From: Megalobrama amblycephala
Lineage: Eukaryota > Chordata > Actinopteri > Cypriniformes > Xenocyprididae
Assembly: GCF_018812025.1 (NCBI RefSeq)
Contig: NC_063061.1
Span: forward strand, 8,053,415-8,117,414
Length of the DNA stretch: 64,000 nucleotides
Direction of reading: 5' to 3'
The translations under genes were made by a program, and so were the position numbers. The notes under the pieces were generated by a model, which saw only the letters and a program-made list of their open reading frames with translations, was not told the origin of the DNA and did not search any database. Position 1 is the stretch's first letter. Each line of letters starts with the position of its first letter. Of the stretch, positions 24,639-36,891 are shown in pieces.

Positions 24639-25772
24639 TTAAAGTGCCCCTATTATGCCTTTTTTAAGGTTCCTAAAAATGTTTTGGGAGTCTCTTACAA
24701 CAGGTTTACATGCATGCAAGGTCAAAAAACACTTTAGTTTTCTCATAATATACATTTAATTTCACCTCAGTTCACCAAAGTTTGGTAAACGATTCGTTTG
24801 AAGCAGATCAAAGAATCAATTCGAGCCCGAGTCCGACGACGAAACGTCTGAAGTACTTGATCAACCAGAAACTGATTCGCAATCATGACTGGAGTAGGAC
24901 GTTTCTATATGGATCTACATCATAACTATTAACACAGTAAAAAATGGCTATATCATTGTTTGACATTACAATGGGTGTTTACTGTTTACAGAGAGAATAC
25001 TTCAGCTAGTTAGCGTGGACTAGCATCTTAGCATCCTATTGCAATCTGAATAGCAGAACTACAGAAACTTGAGTTAGCCGGTTAGCAGGAGACATATAGA
25101 TGAGGGTGTACGTTACACAACATAACATACAAAACTACGAATTTTGAACGATCGCTAGAAAATATAAACATCAATTATTAATCATACTTACAGGATGAGA
25201 TTCAGAGGAGCAAGCTGGTCCAAATAAACTGGGCACTGATCCATATTTTAAGACCAAGCGTTCTGTAAATCCTGCGTTAAACTCCCCGAGGTCTGAGAAG
25301 CAGTCGTCAGTGAAATGACCAGAACACAACAAAAGATTGTACTGCTGTGGTATTGTTGAAAAAATGAAGCGTAGCGTAAGCTTTTTGAACTGCAAGAGTA
25401 TTATACTTTCTTTGTACGTTGAATACGGAAGGCGGTCCAGCGGAAGCTAGATATTTTACTTCATAACTTGTTAAATATGGATATTTTTTACACAAACGCA
25501 TCGCTTCACTTCAGATGGCCTTTATTAACCCCCGGAGCCGTGTGGAGTACACGTTTATGATGGATGGATGGTTGGATGGATGGATGCACTTTCTTCAGCT
25601 CATACTCGTTGGTATCGCTCACTGCCATTATAAAGCTCAGATGCATCAGGATATTTATTAATATTTCTCTGACTGTGTTCATCAGAAAGAAGAAAGTCTT
25701 ATACACCTAGGATGGCTTGAGGGTGAATAAAGCTTCAGGTAATTTTCATTTGAAAGTGAACTAATCCTTTAA
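24639..25772. mobile_element. Composite TTAA-flanked element with mismatched ends
   Basis: TTAA at 24639-24642 and 25769-25772. The left end AAGTGCCCCTATTATGCC belongs to one family; the right end GAAAGTGAACTAATCCTT, with TAACCCCCGGAGCCGTGTG inside it, belongs to the family at 54943-55656. The junction lies about 25375-25440. Contains a THAP-domain relic. Confidence 0.6.
25171..25395 (-). pseudogene. THAP-domain relic inside a TTAA-flanked element
   Basis: The - strand frame reads LLCSGHFTDDCFSDLGEF and, further on, LKYGSVPSLFGP. These match the second half of the THAP zinc-coordinating DNA-binding domain: C-x2-H-F, then the AVPTIF-like box (here SVPSLF). The first half with the leading C-x2-4-C pair is not in this frame. 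THAP domains occur in P-element and Kolobok transposon proteins as well as host genes, so a TTAA element carrying one fits a Kolobok origin. Not a working gene. Confidence 0.6.
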
Positions 25773-25895
25773 TATGGTAGCAATGCCAAGGTCATGGGTT
25801 CAAATCCCAGGAAAGACAAGAACTGAAAGAAATGTATTCTTGAATGAAATCGAAGTTTCTTTGGATAAAAACGTCTGTCAAATGCAAATGTAACT
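25773..25895 (+). repeat. tRNA-derived SINE, 5' truncated
   Basis: GGTCATGGGTTCAAATCCCA is the B-box/T-arm region, followed by the SINE body and the tail TTTGGATAAAAACGTCTGTC then AAATGCAAATGTAA. It begins immediately after the TTAA of the preceding element. Confidence 0.75.
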
Positions 25896-26229
25896 GACAA
25901 AATATTTGACAGTGCATATATTAGTTTCACCCAGTACTTCTTCAAGTAAACAGACAATAACATTGGAACTGTAATGTAAAGTGTGACCTGTGGCAGTGGT
26001 TGTGTCAAATTATAGTAACCTGCCCAGCAATCATACACAGTAGAATGTGGTAACATGCAATTCTACCTTTTCTACCACAAAAAAAAAAAAAAGAAAAGAA
26101 AAAAGATATAAAATAGAATAAACCCAGTTAATTTAGATGTTACCACAAATAAAAAAATGCAACATTTTGCAGTGTATTCAGTATATGCGTTCTTCATTAG
26201 TTTTACTCAGTACTTTACATGTGTACCAA

Positions 26230-26860
26230 AACTACGAGACTGCCTGCCTAGACAGCACAGTGGGGCATCATACATGTAGACGCGAACGCGCCTATAGTGA
26301 CCCAAAATGTTGTCTAGGTTGATTGCCCGCTACATTTTTAGACACAGCCCGCGTTCCAAACGTTATACGATCCAGTATCACCGATACACTCAAACACTTT
26401 AAACAGTGAAGCATCGTCTCCACTCATGTACTGTCAGTGTGAAGCGAGAACATTCACTTACCCTCAGTGTGACAGCTGGAGGAGAGGAGGCTACTCGGCG
26501 GTCTGAAGATGTAAGGCAGGTACCGGGAGAAGCATTTCATCTTTTGACTGGATTTAGTACGCGCATTACTTTATACTGTCCTCGTGCAGCTCACGGACAC
26601 ATGAAGTAGCGGAATATTCGATGGAACATCAAGCTCACTGTCTCTGTCGGAGGGAAGACATCTGTGTTACTCCGGCTGTCCATGCTTCTCTTTGCTGGAG
26701 GATGGCTTGTTTTGCCCCAGTCTGGTGGGAGGGGAGGGGTGTTTATTGAAAGCAGCGGCCTGTCTGTCCGCCTACTGGCCGGCTTCGAATTTACCGCGTC
26801 ATCTGGTGTAACTCCGAGGACCTGGACTAATGAAGTCATTCTTACTACTGCATCTGTATG
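26230..26860. promoter_or_regulatory. CpG-rich single-copy patch, possible promoter/first exon
   Basis: CpG-dense compared with its surroundings (GACGCGAACGCGCC, TACGCGCATTAC, TACCGCGTCATC) and free of the repeat families around it. Good splice donors occur on both strands: GAGG/GTAAGTGAA on the - strand (exon end about 26462) and GCAG/GTACCG on the + strand near 26518. No protein match. It could be an untranslated first exon or promoter; direction is unresolved. Confidence 0.35.
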
Positions 26861-27175
26861 CCGTAAATTTGCATGCGTTTATATTGTAATAAATTAGAAA
26901 CTGGCATATTAAAGCCGTTAATTGTGTGTTCGTTTAATATTAAATAATTTTATGATTTGATAAGAGCGAATAATGTTCACAAAATGTGTAATACAAGAGT
27001 GTTATTCCGAATATTAGCACAGATTCGGCAATGGAATATGCACGGAGCGTTCTTTAGAATTTACGCAATAATATAAGCCAGCTCGAAAACTTCCGGTGAG
27101 ATGTCATTTGCTGGTGTGTTGAGTATAGTGTAAATACTTAGTTTATAATAGTCACTTAAATAGTCAGGCATAGCA

Positions 27176-27972
27176 TTAAAGGGTTAGTTCACCCAAAAAT
27201 GAAAATTCTGTCATTTATTACTTACCCTCATGCTGTTCCACACCCGTAAGACCTTTAATCTTCGGAACACAAAGTTGAAAATTGAATTTTTTGTTGAAAT
27301 CCGATGGCTCAGTGAGGCCTCCATAGCCAGCAATGGCATTTCCTCTCTCAAGATCCATAAAGGTACTAAAAACATATTTAAATCAGTTCATGTGAGTAAA
27401 GTGGTTCAATATTAATATTATAAAGCGACGAGAATATTTTTGGTGCGGCAAAAAACAAAACAAAATAACTTATAAAGTGATGGCCGATTTCAAAACAATG
27501 CTTCAGGAAGCTTCGGAGCATAAATGAATCAGTATATTAAATCTGCTGTTCGGAGCGCCAAAGTCACGTGATTTCAGCAGTTTGGCAGTTTGACACGCGA
27601 TCCGAATCATGATTCGACACAAAAGATTCATAACGCTCCGAAGCTTCCTGAAGCAGTGTTTTGAAATCGGCCATCACTTTATAAGTCGTTTTTTTTTTTT
27701 TGGCGCATCAAAAACATTTGTCGCTTTATAATATTATTAATATTGAACCACTGTACTCACATGAACTGATTTAAATATGTTTTTAGTACATTAATGGATA
27801 TTGAGAGAGGAAATGTCATTGCTCCCTATGAAGGCCTCACAGAGCCATCGGATTTCAACAAAAATATCTTAATTTGTGTTCCGAAGATGAACGAAGGTCT
27901 TACAGGTGTGGAACAGCATGAGGGTGAGTAATTAATAACAGAATTTTCATTTTTGGGTGAACTAACCCTTTA
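27176..27972. mobile_element. Angel-like foldback element, well preserved
   Basis: TTAA at 27176-27179 and 27969-27972. Ends AAGGGTTAGTTCACCCAAAA and TTTTGGGTGAACTAACCCTT are near-perfect inverted repeats and the whole 790-bp unit folds back. The centre has CTTCAGGAAGCTTCGGAGC and its complement. Best reference copy in the window for this family. Confidence 0.82.
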
Positions 27973-28462
27973 ATTTAGTTATTCAAATGTAAGACGGCAT
28001 AAAAAATAAACAAATAAAGACTTACCTCAGTGTTCCTCCTCGCCTAAATTCAATTCGTCCATCAGTTTTCACACTTTCATGTGAAAAAAAAGCTTCAAAA
28101 ATTAAATATTTATGGTGCACTTCATTTAGAGTAATTGAATAAAATGTGTTTTTTTACAAGTGCTGAAATCTTGCGCTGCACTGACAGCTGCTGTGATTAT
28201 AAAGGGAGAGCGCGGTGCTTGCTTTCTGTGACATTCATTCAAAAGAAAAGTTATTGTTTTTCTTAAGATTTTTTGAGTATTTCATACTTCACATTGAAAA
28301 AAATATATTTGTAAACCTAGTTATTTCATAATGCTTAATATTTAGTCAAAAACGAAGTGAAAAACGATTAGAGGAAATGGCTGATATATGCAAAAATAAA
28401 TGCTACTTTGCCGCCACCTGCTGGTTAAAATGGTAATTATTGTCTTTTTTTTTATTTTTATA

Positions 28463-28740
28463 GGGATAGTTCACCCAAAAATTAAAATTGATGTTTATCT
28501 GCTTGTAGGTGACTTTGTTTCTTCAGTAGAACACAAATGATGATTTTTAACACCAACCGTTGCCGTCTGTCAGTCATATAATGCATGTCAATGGGAACTT
28601 CGTCTATAAGAGTCAAAAAAACATGCACACACAAATCCAAATTAAACCCTGCGGCTCGTGACGACACATTGATGTCCTAAGACACGAAACGATCCATTTG
28701 TGCAAGAAACTGAACAGTATTTATATAATTTTTTACCTCT
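28463..28740. mobile_element. Truncated TTAA-family left arm
   Basis: Begins ATAGGGATAGTTCACCCAAA and continues as one arm of a foldback; no right end is present. Confidence 0.55.
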
Positions 28741-28765
28741 AATACACCACTAATATACACATATA

Positions 28766-29820
28766 GGGGAGCGTGGGGCACAACCTAACGCTTTTTGATG
28801 CAGTTTGTGTAAATCTACTTAGGGTTAAGGGAATTTCTTTAGTTCCACTTTAATTTCACACATGTCTGGTACAAATATGTGGCTTTGTTTCATTAATACA
28901 GTGTATACTTTTTTCTTTATTTACCCCAAAAGAAGGGAAGTGAAATGTGACAACATGCCCCATAAGTGGGGCATATTGTAACATGACCATATGACAGCTA
29001 AAAATTTTATCTGACATAATTAAAAAAATAGACATGACAAACTAAAATATAATATATTTTTCATATAAAATAAGAGCATTTTTTTTAGAAATTCAAATTT
29101 AAATAATTTTATAGTTTGACAATGAACACTCTGTAAAACACAGCTATACAGCACTGGTCAAAACAATACACCCAAACAGATGAAGAAACATATTCAGACA
29201 TTCAGAAAAACACAGAGCTGAACTCAACACTCCTCTCCCTCCACTCACAGCTCTCACAGAATACGAGATAAATAGACGTGCCAGTACAAATGCTGAAATA
29301 ATATTTTCTGGATGTTCAGGTTCTTCCTCTCAGTCTTTGTTCATCTTTTTTTCCATAGTTTATCAACAGAAATTCACAAAAGTTGATTATGCCAATTGTA
29401 TCGTAACTGTATAGAGTAGTATAGTTCTAATAGCGAGACACATTGTAACGCAGTGTTACAACGAACCGTCTCTGTGCAACTGGAATATAAACCTGGTTAG
29501 TGTCTTCTGATAGCTAGTGAAGCATTAAAGAACTACCCAAACTGCTAAACAACAGATTGGAGATTAAAATAATATCAGATTTGTCTAATTTTAAATAAAA
29601 ACAAAAAATATAGATGAAAAATTAGCTTAAGAAATTTACTTTTGCTATTGTTAAAGAAATGTTCAGTGATATCGGCTGCAATTTGGTGCATTTTTTCTGT
29701 ATAAATTGTTGATATGGCAACTAGTAAATATGCAAAGTTTCTTCATGCTAGCGTGTGTGGAAGTATTTAAACCACGTGTTTTACAACTAACCCCACGTTA
29801 GTCTGTGCCCTGCGCTCCCC
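28766..29820. mobile_element. DNA element with GGGGAGCGTGGGGCACA ends
   Basis: Left GGGGAGCGTGGGGCACA and right TGTGCCCTGCGCTCCCC are inverted ends, about 1.05 kb apart and flanked by TA. Interior non-coding, with paired GCCCCATAAGTGGGGC hairpin motifs near 28955-28980. Confidence 0.65.
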
Positions 29821-30466
29821 TACACTATACTGCCAAAAGTATTCAGGTGTTCCTATCACTTCTATGGCCACAGGTGTATAAAAACAAGCACCTAGGCATG
29901 CAGACTTTAGGCAAGTTTGGTGGAGGGGGATTATGGTGTGGGGTTGTTTTTCAGGGGTTGGGCTTGGCCCCTTAGTTCCAGTGAAAGGAACTCTTAATGG
30001 TTCAGCATACCATGGACAATTTCATGCTCCTAACTTTGTGGGAACAGTTTGGGGATGACCCCTTCCTGTTCCAACATGACTGCGCACCAGTGCACAAAGC
30101 AAGGTCCATAAAGACATGGATGAGCGAGTTTGGTGTGGAGGAACTTGACTGGCCTGCACAGAGTCCTGACCTCAACCCGATAGAACACCTTTGGGATGAA
30201 TTAGAGCGGAGACTGTGAGCCAGGCCTTCTCGTCAACATCACTGCCTGACCTCACAAAGGCGCTTCTAGAAGAATGGTCAAAAATTCCCATAAACACACT
30301 CCTAAACCTTGTGGAAAAAGAAAAGAAAAGAAAAGTTGAAGCTGTTATAGCTGCAAAGGGTGGGCCAACTCCATATTAAACCCTGAATGGGAGAATGGGA
30401 TGTCATTAAAGTTCATGTGCATGTAAAGGCAGACGTCCCAAAACTTTTGTTAATATATTGTAGATT
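29821..30466 (+). pseudogene. Tc1-like transposase relic
   Basis: Left end TACACTATACTGCCAAAAGT is the known terminus of a common fish Tc1 family. The frame at 29997-30218 encodes LFQHDCAPVHKARSIKTW and later AQSPDLNPIEHLWDELE. The aspartate in QHD and glutamate in NPIE are 34 residues apart, the DD34E spacing. The N-terminal helix-turn-helix and first catalytic aspartate are deleted. Non-functional. Confidence 0.82.
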
Positions 30467-31476
30467 AAATATTTCACTTCTTCAACACAGGAGGAACACA
30501 TTCAGTTAATCAACTCAATTAACATAATAAGAGGTATATATACTGCAGACTTACCTCTGTTCCATGACTTTTCCAGCATCCCTCCACCACTCCATCTCCT
30601 CACTTCTAACTATTCCAAACCTAGGAGGGGAGAGTTCTCTGGGTACTTCGGCCAAATTCCGAGCTTGGAGCATGCCAAATACTCATAAACCTTTACTCTA
30701 TTTCATTAAATGTAAGCCTAAGTGTGAACTCATGAACTAATGCTTATTGTAGAACACTAGTGTGACCCAAATTAAAGTACGATAATATGTCATATGTAGG
30801 TTACCACCAGTACCATGAATTTTTTAACTGTCTACAATCTCTAAATAATTTAGATAGTTATACAGTGGCATACTCCAAAGCCCAGTCTAACTGGAGCAGA
30901 AAAAAAAAAATCACCATTTACTGTAATAATGTTCTTGTTGCTTATTATATAAAAAAGCAAAAGCTCACATCAAATTGAAGCTGGTTTACGGAATTGTCTT
31001 GGGTTAAAGATAGTAAAGTAGGGCTGTTTATCAGTGTGTATTCTGACAAAAACCACTTTGTGTGCATGTCAAAACTTTTCTGCTGCACAAGAGAAATGTA
31101 AACATGACCTCTGATGAGGTCATTGTCAGGAAAGAGCGATTTACACTTGTCTCTTTAATTTAGATGCCATGTAAACTTAGAAATGCAAGCCGAAAATTCA
31201 CATTTTGGCAGATGTTAATTGATATAAGCATTAACAGGATGGCATATATCTGAGTTTCTGTGTCGGTTTGCTGCAGCGTCTCACATGTAATTACTTCTTT
31301 TTTTATAGCAGAAGCTTAATCAATAGCGGGTCCCTGGGTATGAGGAAAAGGGGCCATCTGTGCCTCTCATGAATAAGCATATGAATAGGCTAACACTCAT
31401 AGTGCCAGTTCCTCCCCTCTGTGCCACCACAGCATAATGAGCGGAACACACACACTGATTTTTCCACAGGACACCC

Positions 31477-31480
<4 letters not shown>

Positions 31481-31534
<54 letters not shown>
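31481..31534. repeat. (GT)27 microsatellite
   Basis: Uninterrupted GT run. A shorter one lies at 32001-32030. The sequence around them (30466-32880) shows no gene I can support. Confidence 0.95.
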
Positions 31535-31536
<2 letters not shown>

Positions 31537-31995
31537 GAGAGAGGGAGAAAATAGCTAAAAATAAGGCATATTAACATAGAAGAGCATTATTTTTGTTCAG
31601 AAAATATAAGATGCATTCTAGATCGATTTAATTAGTTCTTTTTTTATATAGTTCATTTTAGTAATTTTGTCTTTTTGTCATTATTTTGTTTTTTATGTAC
31701 ATAGTTTTTATTATTTCAGTTTTAGTTAGTCTATTTTAGTATATCAAGTTAAACCAGCTGAAATAAAATTTGTGTTTTTATTTTGTCATTTAACATTTAT
31801 TTTATCTCAAATAAATTTTTTTTATGGTTTTAGTTTGAGTTAACCCTGGTGTATAATATTTGACTCCCTAATGCTAATGTGTTATGGTAGGACATTTCTA
31901 TGCTGTTTCTGTATAGCACATTGCTATGCAGTCACTCAAGTGTTTTGGATGGTTTATATCACGTTGGTATGAAGTTGCTAGAACATTCTGGGCAT

Positions 31996-32031
<36 letters not shown>

Positions 32032-32879
32032 GTATGTGGTTGCTAAATTGGTCTGGGTGTTTTTTATCATGTCGCTATGCAAACTGCTCACAGTGTGCTT
32101 AAAGCCCCAAGTTAAAAGAGAAATAGTAATTGAAAATGCTGCATTAAAGTCACAATGTAACAGAAGTAGTGACAGATATGTGATGTATATCTGATTGACA
32201 CAGATTGTTGAAAAAGAAAATGCAGGGTGGTGACTTGATTTTATCCATCAGTTGTTGATTAGATGGAGGCAGATCTGAATGCAAGTTCGCAGCTGATGGT
32301 ATGAAAGGGTTGAGGTTTAAGTGGGAAAAATGAGTCCAGCATTCGTCAAGAGGGAAAAGTCTGACATATCACGTGAAGATCGAGATGATATTTCAATTAT
32401 AAATTATGAGGTAAAAAATGAAACATACATGAATGAATTGTTCACAATAAGAGCATGCGTTTAGAAAATAGATACATTTCAATTTCATGCCAACTAATAG
32501 TTAGAGGGATGTTCTATAGTAATAGCAAGCACCAAAAAAATAGTAACATTTGTAATTAATTAGCTGAATACATACTATATTGACCTGTGTAACTGTGTCA
32601 TGGGTCAGAGTCAAGTTTATGCTAAGTATATTTATCAATAGGAGAGCATACAGTTCTATTTTAGACCCTAACATAGGGGAGAATATAGCTCAACCCTGGA
32701 AAAAGATATTTCAGGATATCAGAGCAGAGCAAGAGAGATGCCAAAGACAATCACCCTCCGCCCACAGCTGATCATAGCCATTCACATTAAAGAATGCTTT
32801 GAGACTGCCATGTTACTCTCTGAATAAACAGCATGAACTATGAGATGTTAATCTGTCGGTTTCAAAGACCTGTCAAATC

Positions 32880-33088
32880 ACTAGTGGGTTGTTACAGACC
32901 TCTATCGGCTACTAGGGATGCTTTGCCCTCTTTGATGCACTCTCTGGCTTCTATAAAGAATTGATTTTAATGGGTGATTTTAACTTGATTTAGACCCAGT
33001 ATCTGGTGGTTTTAAAGCTTTCTGTGACCGTTTTCAATTGGTAGAATCACCTACAAGACCTAATTTGAAATTTCCTGAAAAATCCACA
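32880..33088 (+). pseudogene. LINE endonuclease fragment
   Basis: Reads GCYRPLSATRDALPSLMH and LILMGDFNL, characteristic of the apurinic-type endonuclease of non-LTR retrotransposons, with later FCDRFQLVESPTRPNLKF in frame. It is cut at 33089 by a TTAA-flanked element and resumes beyond it. Stops and frameshifts are present. Confidence 0.65.
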
Positions 33089-34040
33089 TTAAAGGTGCCA
33101 TCGAACGTTTTTTTATAAGATGTAATATGTCTAAGGTGTCCCCTGAATGTGTCAGTGAAGTTGCAGCTCAAAATACCCCATAGATTGTTTTAAATTATTT
33201 TTTTTAACTGCCTATTTTGAGGCATAATTAGAAATGCGCCGATTCATACTGCGGCCCCTTTAAATCGTGCGCTCTCCACCCTCTCCCGAGCTCTCGACTC
33301 TATCATTGCATAAACAAAGTTCACACAGCTAATATAACCCTCAAAATGGATCTTTACAAAGTGTTCGTCATGCAGCATGTCTAATCGTGTAAGTATAGTA
33401 TTTATTTGGATGTTTACATTTGATTCTGAATGAGTTTGAGGCTGTGCTCTGTGGCTAACAGCTAATGCTACACTGTTGGAGAGATTTATAAAGAATGAAG
33501 TTGTGTTTATGAATTATACAGACTGCAAGTGTTTAAAAATGAAAATAGCGATGGCTCTTGTCTCCGTGAATACAGTAAGAAAACGATGGTAACTTTAACC
33601 ACATTTAATAGTACATTAGCAACATGCTAACAAAACATTTAGAAAGACAATTTACTAATATCACTAAAAATATCATGTTATCATGGATCATGTCAGTTAT
33701 TATTGCTCCATCTGCCATTTTTTGCTGTTGTCCTTGCTTACCTAGTCTGATGATTCAGCTGTGCAGCTCCAGCCGTCCTGCCCTTGTGTAATGCCTTGAT
33801 CATGAGCTGGCATATGCAAATATTGGGGGCGTACATATTAATGATACCGACTGTTACGTAACAGTCGGTATTATGTTGAGATTCGCCTGTTCTTCAGAGG
33901 TCTTTTAAACAAATGAGATTTACACAAGAAGGAGGAAACAATGGAGTTTAAGACTCACTGTATGTCATTTCCATGTACTGAACTCTTGTTATTCAACTAT
34001 GCCGAGGTAAATTCAATTTTCAATTCGATGGCACCTTTAA
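33089..34040. mobile_element. TTAA-flanked palindrome-bearing element, copy 2, inserted in a LINE
   Basis: TTAA at 33089-33092 and 34037-34040, inverted in orientation relative to copies 1 and 3. Ends AAGGTGCCATCGAACG and TTCGATGGCACCTT. Carries the 22-bp palindrome at 33847-33868. Confidence 0.8.
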
Positions 34041-34420
34041 TAAATTAATTTAATCTCTTCTAAACAATCTGAGAGAGAGGAAAACAGAAGAGTAGAATAT
34101 GGCTTTGATGATAAGTAGAGAGGGCCCAGAACAGAGCCTTGAGGAACACCAGTGGTAACAGATGAAGAGTATGACCTGAAAATTTTAAGCTGGACAAATT
34201 GAGTGTGTCCAGAAAGATAAGATCTGATTTTAAACAGCTTCATAACAAGTGTACAGTTTCGAGTAGAAAGGCAAAATCAGAGTATTTCCTTGACCCTAAG
34301 TTTTGGAAAAACACAAAGCTTCTGACTGGTAATGGATCTGTTTCAGATCTTTCCCATTGTATAACGGAAGATTGTTTTAAAATAGTACAGTCCTGTAAAA
34401 GAGATTTTTAAGTGAAGTTC
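34041..34420. pseudogene. LINE fragments in both orientations
   Basis: On the - strand 34100-34240 encodes [16 protein letters not shown], a reverse transcriptase motif. On the + strand from about 34205 the frame reads RSDFKQLHNKCTVSSRKAKS, the linker between endonuclease and reverse transcriptase that follows the piece at 32880-33088. The opposite orientations imply a rearrangement or a second LINE piece near 34200. Confidence 0.55.
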
Positions 34421-35740
34421 ACAACGTAATTTCGGGAGGAGTGAACCTATCTAATCTTTCAATTAGTGAAACTCAAACATAATCTCAAGAGGAGGGAACC
34501 CTAATCTTTCAATTACATCCAGAGCATATAAGCAGCTACTCACCCTGCTCTGGCATCAGTTGTTTCGATATCCCTCCACCTCCCCAACTCCACCACATAA
34601 TTTAGGCATCTCATCTATCGTACTCCTCTTCCAGGCACTAGTAGTCCCTGGGGGGTATATACAAGCTCGAGTTGAAGCTGCTTCCTCGAGCCCCTCCACA
34701 GTGGACAGCAAACCAAATAAGCTTAACCTTATTAGCTTAAAGATTTTATGAGGAAACAAACTTGTGAATCTCAGTGAGGTTTTCTCCTGAGGAGCATGCT
34801 GAAGCACAGCATTGCTCAGAAAAGAGAGCGGATCACAAGTCAGGACATAGCAACCATTGAATGGCTGTTGCTTTTGCCGTGTGACTTGTGGTATGGATGG
34901 CTAGATCTAAAGGTTTTTTTAACTGCCTCAGGAGATAGAACCCCACAATACCTATGTCCCAACACCCTCCTCAGAGGGGGGTGGGAGTGGGAACACCACC
35001 TTCCGGCAGCACGGCTGAGCGGAATTAATGGAGTGCAAGGCCCCACAGGCCTGTCTTGTCTCAGCATATGCATTGCCATTTTTAAGAGCCAAATGCGCTC
35101 ACTTCATTGGCAAGGTGGGAGTCTTCAAAAAAAGAACACAGCACTAGGGGAGAGATGGCCCGCAAGCAGCTCTTCAACTGGGGTGTTCTTGCGTGTCGCT
35201 GCTCACACAGCCTCTTTACATGTGAATAGTTTGCTACATGGGAGAGACTATAAGAGCTGAATACAAATTCCACCATTATCTCGACACCTTAATGTGGAGA
35301 AAGGAGGAATAAAAAGGTTCACCAATTTATATGCAGGACAGTAGAGGAAGCTGATTATTATTAACATCCACCTCAACTGCATCTAATTCCTGAGAATTAG
35401 ATGTGCCACATTAATCAGTCAGGTTGGAGGCAGCCAAAGTGTGGCTTCCTAGACTGACATTAAAACAGCAGAGCTAGCAGGAGAAGCCCCCTATATCAGC
35501 CACCAATTTTAAAATGGAAAATCTTCCCATCAGGCTTCTCCCATGCTCAGTGGCCGCAGGACCCAAACTGCAATGTGTAGACGCTTGACTCTCATTTTTC
35601 AAGTTTTTCGCCAGAAGTTTTCTCTTTAGTGTCGAGGTCCATCTATCACAGTTTTCCATGTCCGTAGAGTTAGTTTGTGGAGTAAATATATAGGCTATGA
35701 TCTGTGTGTAAACACAGCTTTTTAAAAAAAATGGCAGGTG
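34421..35740. other. Unassigned, possibly retroelement-derived region
   Basis: Higher in GC than neighbours. 34505-34560 has GCATATAAGCAGC followed by a pyrimidine-rich stretch, reminiscent of an LTR promoter, but I find no matching second LTR. A 154-codon frame at 34796-35260 has no recognisable domain and I do not call it a gene. Confidence 0.3.
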
Positions 35741-35744
35741 CTTC

Positions 35745-36710
35745 ACGTGTTAAGGGTTAGCGTTTGTTTCAGAACCTGATGCGTTTTCTCCCTTGGCTCG
35801 GTTCGTTCAGGCATATGTGAACACACAGCAATCGCGCTCGGACCCGCACCAAAACAATCGCTCCGAGATCGCCTGAATGAGGCGGTCTCGGCCCAATTGC
35901 AAACGAACTCTGCGGTATTTCGCTGGGGCAGTTCGCTGAGAAAGCAATCCGACCCAACGGACCAACAAACCAAACGATATCATATTTCATAACAGGAAAT
36001 GTGTTATATAAAATGCAGCAGTGTTTGATTCTGTGAGTGAGCACATGAGTTATTGCAGTTAAAAACCAAAGAGCACCTCTTCATCTTAAAATGTTGTGTA
36101 ATCGCGCTTCTCCGTGTAAGAACACTGTCCTGACGAAGCCTTGATTCCCAGTCTGCTGCATTATAACATTCGTATAGTGTTTTTGTCTCAAAACACTTAG
36201 TCTATTAGACAGCGCTGGGAGATACAGAGATTGTGCTTGAATTAATACGAATGTAGTACATAATTTAACAGCGGGAATGACTGCTACATTCATATAGTGT
36301 TTGCGTGTGTCTCAACAGTAGGTACTAAATGAGCCACAATAAACTCATGAAGCGAATTTGTCAATAATCTTGATGGATGACGCAGAGGAAACTCTGACCA
36401 ATTAGAGGACAGTTGTACACACATATGACTTGCATAAACACATTTTGGTACGCTTTGAAATATTGCCTTGTGAAAGCAAACCAAACCCAGAAGAAAAGGC
36501 AACATTGTAACAAATCAAGTCCCTGTTTTGGAACAATGCAATCGATCTACAGGTGTGAAAACACGACTCTACTTTAAAGTAGGAGCTAATTTAGTTCTCC
36601 CAAAAGGACTTCCTAGAACTAAATTCGTTCCTAGTTCCTGTGGTTCGAACACACCAAAATTAGGGTACTATGAAATTGTATCTCTGGTGTGAAAGCCCCT
36701 AAAGAAAGCA
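35745..36710. mobile_element. hAT-like non-autonomous element(s)
   Basis: Contains GAGGCGGTCTCGGCCC, CCGACCCAACGGACCAACAA and a TCGTTC-type end region that I associate with a common cyprinid element. 36570-36710 has GTGTGAAAGCCCCTA, another recurrent end. Boundaries are uncertain and no transposase is visible. Confidence 0.4.
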
Positions 36711-36891
36711 TTCAACTCTCTGAAGAGCTGAAATTAATGGGAACACTTGAATGAACCTAACTGAAACTATGATAGCTAAATTATTCCCTAAAATTAAGGA
36801 TCATAAGATTACAAGTAGGCCTAAACCTAAAGACTGAGATGGCCACCAAGACCACACACACCAATTATGAGTAAATTTATTACATCTACTC

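Noticed and set aside
26591..26839. Minus-strand 82-codon frame as a protein
   Set aside because: No recognisable domain; more likely untranslated first-exon or promoter sequence.
34796..35260. A 154-codon + strand frame as a gene
   Set aside because: No domain, no splice context, and the region resembles dispersed repeat sequence; the length is possible by chance in GC-richer DNA.
35743..36044. Overlapping minus-strand frames as a gene
   Set aside because: They coincide with a dispersed hAT-like element and show no protein family.
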